NCBI GenBank assembly: GCA_017654935.2
Contig: CM065690.1
Coordinates: 27,766,030 to 27,830,029 of the forward strand
Direction of reading: 5' to 3'
Length of the DNA stretch: 64,000 bases
Source: Phymorhynchus buccinoides
Taxonomy: Eukaryota; Mollusca; Gastropoda; Neogastropoda; Raphitomidae
Shown: positions 12,795-64,000 of the stretch, one piece after another
Layout of the letters: each line of letters opens with the position of its first letter
How positions within the stretch are numbered: position 1 is the first letter of the stretch
Position numbers and translations under genes: made by a program
Notes under the pieces: generated by a model
The model's database searches: none
What the model saw: the letters and a program-made list of their open reading frames with translations, nothing else
What the model was told of the DNA's origin: nothing

Positions 12795-14400
12795 TATAAA
12801 CGGTCTGTCATTTACGAATCGCATTCTTCTCGCCATCCTACAGCATACACTGGAACTACAAGTCAGCCTCAGACAATAGGATGCAATGTTACAGTCAAGA
12901 GAAATATAGACACAGTCTGTCATTTACGAATCACATTCTTCTTGCTATCCTACAGTATGCAGGGGAAGTTCTACAAGTCAGCCTCAGACAATAGGATGCA
13001 ATGTTACAGTCAAGAGAAATAAAGACACAGTCTGTCATTTATGAATCACATTCTTCTCGCCATCCTACAGCAGGCACTGGAACTACAAGTCAGCCTCAGA
13101 CAATAGGATGCAATGTTACAGTCAAGAGAAATAAAGACACAGTCTGTCATTTATGAATCACATTCTTCTCGCCATCCTACAGCATGCAGGGGAAGTTCTA
13201 CAAGTCAGCCTCAGACATAACTAGGATGCAATGTTACAGTCAAGAGAAATATAGACACGGTCTGTCATTTATGAATCACATTCTTCTCGCCATCCTACAG
13301 CATGCAGGGGAAGTTCTACAAGTCAGCCTCAGACATAACTAGGATGCAATGTTACAGTCAAGAGAAATAAAGACATGGTCTGTCATTTATGAATCACATT
13401 CTTCTCGCCATCCTACAGCATGCAGGGGAAGTTATACAAGTCAGCCTCAGACAAAAGGATGCAGTGTTACAGTCAAGAGAAATAAAGACACGGTCTGTCA
13501 TTTATGAATCACATTCTTCTCGCCATCCTACAGCATGCAGGGGAAGTTATACAAGTCAGCCTCAGACAAAAGGATGCAATGTTACAGTCAAGAGAAATAA
13601 AGACACGGTCTGTCATTTATGAATCGCATTCTTCTCGCCATCCTACAGCATACATGAGAACTACAAGTCAGCCTCAGACAAAAGGATGCAGTGTTACAGT
13701 CAAGAGAAATAAAGACATGGTCTGTCATTTACGTATCACATTCTTCTTGCTATCAGTATCATACAGCATGCAGGGGAAGTTCTACAAGTCAGCCTCAGAC
13801 AATAGGATGCAATGTTACAGTCAAGAGAAATAAAGACACGGTCTGTCATTTATGAATCGCATTCTTTCGCCATCCTACAGCATACAGGGGAAGTTCTACA
13901 AGTCAGCCTCAGACATAAGGATGCAATGTTATAGTCAAGAGAAATATAGACACGGTCTGTCATTTACGAATCGCATTCTTCTCGCCATCCTAAAGCATAC
14001 AGGGGAAGTTCTACAAGTCAGCCTCAGACAAAAGGATGCAGTGTTACAGTCAAGAGAAATAAAGACATGGTCTGTCATTTATGAATCACATTCTTCTCGC
14101 CATCCTACAGCATACATGGGAACTACAAGTCAGCCTCGGACAAAAGGATGCAGTGTTACAGTCAAGAGAAATAAAGACATGGTCTGTCATTTATGAATCA
14201 CATTCTTCTCGCCATCCTACAGCATGCAGGGGAAGTTCTACAAGTCAGCCTCAGACATAACTAGGATGCAATGTTACAGTCAAGAGAAATATAGACATGG
14301 TCTGTCATTTACGAATAACATTGTTCTCGCCATCCTACAGCATACATGGGAACTACAAGTCAGCCTCGGACAAAAGGATGCAATGTTACAGTCAAGTGTG
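12795..14400 (+). repeat. 115-bp satellite array, right arm copy
   Basis: About 14 tandem units of 112-119 bp. Each unit has 'gtctgtcatttatgaatcac', 'ctcgccatcctacagcatgc', 'aagtcagcctcagacaa' and 'gatgcaatgttacagtcaag'. Units differ by substitutions and by a 'taac' insertion in some. There are no unique spacers. Open frames exist because many unit lengths are multiples of three apart; no protein is implied. Confidence 0.95.
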
Positions 14401-16387
14401 GTAATCATGACCTTTCCATGATCATTTGATGGCTGCCTGTAAGAACTGCCTGTCTGCCTTCTTTGGGTAAGATGCAGATTCAAAAAACCCTCAACGTCTT
14501 GGTTCATTGTGGTTTTTTCAGTCACGCCTTTATATTCTACTGTTAGCAAATGCATATTTGTAATTGTTTAAAAGGATGAAAATTAACTTTAAATATAGAA
14601 AACAGGTTTATGTACTCAATCTGCAGTAAAAAAAAAGAGAAGAAGGCAAGAGTAAAGAAACGGAAAGAACCGAGAAAATGGAGGAGTGGGGTGGGTAAAT
14701 CTGCATCTTTACCATCTTCTTTATTCCTTTTGAGACATGCAGTTCATGCAGGCAATCCTCAATATGATCATACCCACTTCTCCGTTGCAGAAAGTCGGAT
14801 CCCCCTTAAAAGCAAAATAGTCTTTAAAAACAAAAATTACCCAATCACCACAATATGTGGTTACAAATGCATTATACTGTTTGTTGTTGTTGATGTACTC
14901 TAGCTAAAAGACTCCAGGGATCATCCCAACAGTTGAACACTATGGTACAAATGCATCAGCTAAGGATGGGAACATTATGTGTTATTGCATCTGTAAGTGA
15001 ACCGGCATCATCGTCAGGTTATTGGGGACAATTCTGTCAATTTTCATTATGGTTGGTTCAGTATTAATTTTAGGCTGTAGGGTTTGGATTATAACGTTGT
15101 TTGCACAAACACAAATAGAAATGCACTGGCCCATGTTCTAGTTGAAATGTACTCTTTTTCTTATAAATATGGGGGTACCAAAACAAATGAGTGGGCTACC
15201 AGCATGAGCATGCATGCTTCCTAAATCCTCTTGTCGTAGGTAATGCCTTCAGTATAATGCATATCGCCCGAAGACAGAGTGTGGCTGCACACGTGACGGG
15301 GTAATTTTTAAGAAAAACCAGTCACACGCGTAATGTTCTCATCCTTAGCTGATGTATTTGTACCATAGTGTTCAAGTACTTCAGCTGTTGGGATCATCCC
15401 TGGAGTCTTTTAGCTAGGGTACGTCAACAACAACAAACAGTATAATGCATTTGTAACCACATATTGTGGTGATTGGATATTATGTTTTTTTAAATTATTT
15501 TGCATTCCCAATCAAAAATGCTCAGTTTCCCCTCATATGGGTCTCTCTTTTTAAATTCCTTGGTGGATGAAACTTTTGGTGTTGAACACAAAACAATGTA
15601 TAGTCCTTTAGTTCAGCAAACACCACACACAATACGAATATTCATGCTCACACAAAACCTCTGTTGTTGTTTTCAGTGTTTTTAATTTAATTCAATCTAT
15701 ACACAGTTTAATATTATTTTATCTCCAGATATGCTGATTTTGGAACGCAAAACTCATTTGTGCTTCAAATTCTAATCAGTAAAGTCTGAACCTCAGCATA
15801 AAACCTAAACTCATAAAAAAAGAAGTGTAAAGAATTTCAAGGCATGAAACAATATGAACAAGATGCTATAAAGCAATAACAGACATTCAGTCTATTCCTG
15901 TAAAATATTCTTAGCATTAGCTGATAATAGACTTCCCTCGACAGCTAGTTACTGACACCTAGCTTAATCAGCTGACATGCATTCTGAAACTTAAGACTTT
16001 TATACAAATCTGTCTTTATTTTTTGCATAGATCTATAACTAAAAAAGTATAACTTAAGCTATAATCTAAACCTTGGTCATTCAAATCTGTCCCCTGTTTC
16101 GAAAGTATCAGCTGTTTTCTAAATGTTAGCCATCAGCCACCGCTCCCCTCCTCTCTCTCCCCATTCCCCTCCCCCCCTTTCCACAACTGGTACCTTGGAC
16201 TGCTGCTTTCGGATTCTGCGACCTGACAAACCAGGCTGCGGCTGTAAGTTGGGACTCGGAATGAGCGGCGTGGGAGCAACGCCACTGTACGGTCAAGAAA
16301 ATTGGACAGCAAGAAAAACACCTTTTTATTTTATGAATACAATGAAAGGAAGTTAGAAATGAATGCATCACTAACTTTTAAACAACT

Positions 16388-17122
16388 TTAACCCTTTCAC
16401 TGCCAGCCATTTTTCAGCCAAAAATGTGTCAAACTTTACCTGGTTAAAGAAATGTAATGTCTGCAATAGTGTGAATCCCCCTATAACTTGTATCAAATAA
16501 GGCCTTTCCTTATCTCCCATAATTAACAACATATGGTCATTAACCCTCTCATAATTGCAGACGCCAAATCCGCCCAAATTTGTTTCCTTCCCTGGCTCAC
16601 GTAAACGCCGATTGCGCCAGGTCTAGTATGTTCACTTTCACCCTACCCACAATGCAATATACTAGGTTAGTTCTTCCTGTTCCTGACACTCACTGATCCG
16701 TTTTTGGTCTTTACAGCAAGGGAAAGCACCCAATAGTCTTTTTGAACGGATTTTTCGAAGTGACCCCAAAGTATTGACTCGGCGTGATGCTCGGAGCGCC
16801 ATTACGGATTTTTTCTTCTAATTCATGGTTTGTTGTGTGACATTGTGTTAGCTTTCGAATGAAAATATCATCATTGCTATTCAATATGCATCTTTCAGAG
16901 ATTAAATGTGAGTTCGACTTTATTCTGGGTGATTCTTTTAGATAAAAGATTTGGTGTGACGTTCGGAGTTACTCCCCTTCTCTTATGCAATAGGATCGAT
17001 TCTCGGTTCGATTGATCGGGAGGCATAGGGTTAAATAACAGATCCTAATTTCATGCTTTGTAGTGACGCTGGTCTTAAATCAGTGTGGTGCAAAAATGTG
17101 ACATCGGCTGTGAAAGGGTTAA
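16388..17122. mobile_element. TTAA-ended DNA transposon derivative, 735 bp
   Basis: It starts 'ttaaccctttcactgccagc' and ends 'ggctgtgaaagggttaa', an inverted terminal repeat with TTAA at both edges as in piggyBac-type target sites. The interior has no transposase. Its inverted partner is in the left arm (about 300-1040). Confidence 0.75.
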
Positions 17123-17252
17123 GAATACAAAATAAACTTTTACCAGTTGCCACAGGAAGAAACTTTTTCTATGGTAAAGAAAAACAAGGAGGGGGGTGGG
17201 GGGGGGGGGGGTGGAGTATGTCATTAATATCTAACAACCAGCTGTTTACTGA

Positions 17253-17498
17253 TTAACCCTTTCAGCGCCAATGTCGACTTTTGTCACCACATTGGTTTTA
17301 CACCCATGTCACTAGAGGGCATCAGGTCAGAGCCTGTTGTCTGGAGACCCTGTTTTCTTGATTTGGGGAGGTGGGGATGGGCCTGATGTTACATATGTCA
17401 CAGAGGAATTCTCAATATTGCAGAGAATTTTTTTTTTCTACCCAGTTAGGTTTAAGGGTATTTTTGGGCCGAAAAATGGCTGGCGGTGAAAGGGTTAA
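17253..17498. mobile_element. TTAACCCTTTC MITE, 246 bp
   Basis: It starts 'ttaaccctttcagcgccaat' and ends 'gctggcggtgaaagggttaa'. It has an inner block 'gaccctgttttcttgatttg' shared with the other copies. It lies 60 bp past the LTN1 stop and is therefore probably transcribed as 3' UTR. It also contains the last visible homology to the left arm. Confidence 0.82.
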
Positions 17499-17557
17499 AA
17501 CAATTGTAATTGATAGTGACAAGAGGGAATCGTCACATCCAGAAGGTCCAACAGAGC

Positions 17558-60963
<43,406 letters not shown>

Positions 60964-61377
60964 CTGAAAAAAAGTGTTACATACTAAAGATTCTCCTTTC
61001 ATAGTGAGATAACAATAAGACTGAGATGGACAGATGCATAGAAAGAAACAGAAAGAGAGAGGTCATTTAGCCATTAGGTGACTAAATTACTGTGACTAAC
61101 GTCAATAAAGAAGAAAATTTATACTGATGCTTGTGACTTTTGCCACAATTAATAGCTAATCCTGCATCATTCCTCTCTCTCTCTCTCTCTCTCTGAGTCT
61201 CTTTCTCACTAACAAGAATCACTTCACTTTCAATTTGAATGTGGTGTTCTTAAAGTAATTAAAGCTATCCCTTTCCCAAGCAAGCTAAATTGTTGCTCCT
61301 AACTCTAAGTGAACATTTTCAATGAGAAAATTCGGAGGAAATTAGCTAAACTGCACCTTTGCTCTAAATTTAGGCAT

Positions 61378-61510
61378 AGGTTTCAAAGACATGGAAGCCG
61401 TATCTTAGCTGGAATGTCAGATCAAATGCAGCAGAGAGGGTGGAGGGAAGGAAGCGTGAAGGTCGAGGCGGTGTGAGAGTGATCATATTGTGAGTGTGTG
61501 TGGACGTGGC
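61378..61510. repeat. Direct repeat, copy 1
   Basis: 'aggtttcaaagacatggaag', 'gctggaatgtcagatcaaat', 'cagagagggtggagggaagg', 'gtgtgtggacgtggcg'. Partner at 61867-62015. Function unknown. Confidence 0.8.
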
Positions 61511-61866
61511 GAAAAAAAAAGGGAGGGAAGTTGATTAGTGATGGTGATAGGGAGAGTAGATTCCCACATAGCCTAATTAAGCGTCTCTCAGTTTTGGGCC
61601 AGCAGCAGCACTGTGTAGAAAGAAAAATAAGGACTCTTGGATGCTTCAAGCAACACTTAAAGGCATTAAGAGGGTGAAAGGTTGAACATTCCCCTCAAAG
61701 AAAGACCCCATGTCTCTTGAAATTTTGCATGTAATAAACTTGGTCTCAATTTACATACAGGTAGATATTATTTGCTTGGCAGGGTGTCTAGTGCTCTATT
61801 TTGGACTGCTCAGGAAATCCAATTTATTCCAAGATTATATGGGAAATCTAGAGTGGAAGGTAAAGT

Positions 61867-62015
61867 ATAGGTTTCAAAGACGTACATGCAAACCGTATTT
61901 TAGCTGGAATGTCAGATCAAATGTAGCAGAGAGGGTGGAGGGAAGGAAGGGGGGCGAGTGAAGGTAGAGGTGGTGTGAGAGTGACCATATTGTGAGCGTG
62001 TGTGGACCTGGCGAG
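61867..62015. repeat. Direct repeat, copy 2
   Basis: 'aggtttcaaagacgtacatg', 'gctggaatgtcagatcaaat', 'cagagagggtggagggaagg', 'gtgtgtggacctggcga'. It abuts the LINE at 62040, so the pair may belong to its 5' region or to the target. Confidence 0.8.
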
Positions 62016-62039
62016 TAGGACTAGGAGAGAAATGTAGTG

Positions 62040-63850
62040 AGAGCTGCACAGGCCCTACTGGACGTACCTCAACAACATCTTTACAGATAAAGACGCAGAC
62101 CAAGCACCGAACAATAAGCGGTTCTGGGCTTATAATGAAGCATCAGAAAGCATCAAATGCAGGAGTGGCCCCACTGAAAGGTGTCAGACTTCAGACCCGA
62201 AGGAACAAGCTGAACTTCTAAAAAAAGCAGTTCTAGTCAGTTTTCACTGAAAGAAAACAATACACTGCAGATGAGTTTGCCCAGAAATGCACCATAAAAC
62301 CAGCAGACATCCCTGCCTTGAAAGATCTAGTGGTGGGAGTGGAATGAGTACAAAAGCTTTTAGCAAATCTAAAACCCTTCAAACTAAAACCTTTCAAACT
62401 CAAAGCCTGTGGGCCACATAATATCAGCTTCTGAAAGAGCTTGCTCCTGAAATTGCCCATATTCTGACCAAGATCTACCAGTTGTCCATCAACAGTGGGG
62501 CTGTACCATCAGACTGGAAGGAGGCAAACGTGACACCAATATTTAACAAAGGGGAACAATATGATCCAGCAAACTACAGACCAGTATCCCATGTTCCTCG
62601 AAGTGGCACATGATGGCACTGGTAATGATGTGCTCCAAGATCTTACAGGGAACACTAGTGAGGTGATTAGCAACATGGGTTCATGAAGTCATGTGAAACA
62701 CAGCTCCTGGAGTTCACCAACGAACTGTTAGAAAATCTGGAACACGGGAAGCAAACTGACATCCTGATAATGGACTTTGCAAATACCTTTGATAAGGTGG
62801 ACCATAGCTTACTTTTACACAAGCTTCACCACTATGGCATCCAGGGGAAGATCATCAACTGGATCATTCAAAATCTTCCTCAGCAACAGAAGACAGGCGG
62901 TCTTTGTTAATGGCATCAGCTCCACACAGATTGATGTATGCTCAGGAGTGCCTCAGGGATCTGTTCTCGGGCCTTGCCTTTTTCTAGCTTACATCAACGA
63001 CCTGCCGGAAAGACTGACATCGCCAGCCTGTCTCTTTGCTGATGACACAGCAAGATAGCAGGTATGTTATAACTACATGGACACTTGCTCGAAACGGTGG
63101 CGAAATACCTTGGAGTTACCATCTGTAAGGACCTGAGCTGGAAAAAGCACATCCAGAACATCTGCTCAAAGGCCAACAAGACTCAAGTTTTTTTTAGAAG
63201 AAACATTAAAATCAGTTCCCAGACCATCAGGGAAAGAGCTTACAAGACATTTGTACGTCCCATACTGGAATATGCTTCCACAGTGTGGGACCCTCACCAG
63301 CAGCATTTCTGAAAAAGAAGAAGACGACTTCACAGCTAGTGTCTAGAAACACCTGCGCAGACACCCTGCTGAGAACATCAATTCTGGCAGTCCCGCTCAG
63401 GGTCTGTCAGCATAAAGAAAGACAATGACAGTATAGAACGCATACAACGAAATTATGCCGCCTGACCATGCTCTACAGAGTGGTTGAGGGGCTAGTACCA
63501 GCCTTACCCCCTGAAGACTTCATCACTTATCACAAATCGAGCAGACTAATAAGATCCGGACTTCCTTACTCGTCGAACCCAATCAGATCTTCAGTTAGAA
63601 ACAACAACAAAGCAATAAAAGTTCTCTCCTCAAACACCGACCAGTTCAAAAACTCTTTCTTTATTAAAACACCAACGGAGTAGAACCATCTGAACAACAG
63701 CACCGTCCAAGCCAACTCCATTGAGGCCTTCAAAATATAGCTCTAACAGTCAGCCAACATCAATAAACCGCCTCTGCGCAATATCTCCTCGTTGCAGTTA
63801 TGCCAGACTTCTGGATTGTAGCGACTTATTTGAAAGAAGAAGAAGAAGAA
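62040..63850 (+). pseudogene. Decayed non-LTR retrotransposon with AAG tail
   Basis: Seen in order: 'KRFWAYNEASESIKC', 'SGAVPSDWKEANVTPIFNKG', 'NYRPVS', 'HGFMKSCETQLLEFTNELLE', 'KQTDILIMDFANTFDKVDHS', 'GVPQGSVLGPCLFLAYINDL', 'CLFADDTA', 'VAKYLGVTICKDLSWKKHI', 'TFVRPILEYASTVWDPHQQ', 'MLYRVVEGLVPALPPEDF'. The first catalytic Asp lies in 'IMDFANTFDKV' and the FADD block remains, but stops and frameshifts interrupt the frame. It ends with 'gaaagaagaagaagaagaaa' at 63831-63850. It is the same broad clade (CR1/Jockey-like) as 8257-9600. Confidence 0.9.
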
Positions 63851-64000
63851 AGAATCAAAAGAAATTTTTTTTTCTTCTCCAGTCATAGTTAGGATCCTCT
63901 TTTAGCTTTATTTGTCTTTTATTTTAAATTCTCAAATTCCTTCTCTGGCATACTTAAGCAGTTAAGGCCCTTTCTTACTACATAAGTGGTTGAACACACA

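Larger units (their letters stand above)
10620..17430. repeat. Right arm of large inverted duplication
   Basis: This is the clean partner of 1-7673. It contains the TIM13 exons, a roughly 115-bp satellite, and noncoding DNA including two TTAA-ended MITEs. It ends inside or beyond the MITE at 17253-17498, short of the LTN1 stop at 17558. The inner edge is in an A/T-rich tract near 10620. Confidence 0.93.
60964..62039. other. Upstream LTN1 intron, first exon not found
   Basis: Beyond the direct repeats and a short CT tract near 61172-61194 I see no coding block. A start exon encoding a 'MGGK'-like peptide was looked for on the minus strand and not found. Confidence 0.5.

Noticed and set aside
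12795..14400. CRISPR-like regular repeats
   Set aside because: Units are contiguous 115-bp satellites without unique spacers, in a eukaryotic genome and with no cas genes.

Overview
The window is eukaryotic nuclear DNA: genes are split into short exons with GT-AG introns and the rest is dense in transposons, foldback elements, minisatellites and microsatellites. DIRS-type and non-LTR retroelements, tRNA-derived SINEs and the style of the host proteins suggest a lophotrochozoan, most likely a mollusc (perhaps a gastropod). That assignment is inference and cannot be proven here.

The dominant gene is on the minus strand: a nearly complete orthologue of LTN1/Listerin, the E3 ubiquitin ligase of ribosome-associated quality control. 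I traced 30 coding exons from 60963 (N-terminal side) down to a stop at 17558, about 1,858 codons. Donor, acceptor and reading phase agree at every junction except one (exon 13 to 14); exon 16 needs a non-obvious acceptor. The first exon (about 12-15 codons in other animals) was not found and probably lies beyond 64000. A second gene, the small mitochondrial chaperone TIM13 (TIMM13), lies on the plus strand at 10842-11674, tail-to-tail with LTN1; only its last two coding exons are visible.

Layout: 1-7673 and about 10620-17430 are the two arms of a very large imperfect inverted duplication. The right arm is clean and carries intact TIM13 exons; the left arm is full of small indels and carries a broken copy. 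The centre (7674-10620) holds a 500-N gap, a dead LINE and a tRNA-derived SINE. From 17558 to 61000 is LTN1 with its introns. A 5.96-kb DIRS retrotransposon (about 45045-51008) sits in the intron between exons 10 and 11 in the same orientation as the gene, with inverted terminal repeats, an internal complementary region, and visible lesions in its reverse transcriptase and recombinase. Introns also hold MITE families (TTAACCCTTTC ends; ends with 'ACTATAAGCCGC'; others), SINE-like repeats with AAG tails, LINE 3' ends, a foldback carrying telomere-like repeats, a ~99-unit perfect AAG tract beside a splice donor, and tandem arrays made from pieces of LTN1's own exons. 61000-64000 holds a direct duplication and a second decayed LINE.

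No prokaryotic-type defence system, operon or CRISPR array is present. The most interesting observations are the exon-derived tandem arrays, the arrays abutting splice sites, the giant inverted duplication (possible assembly error), the complete DIRS anatomy, and the telomere-motif foldback.
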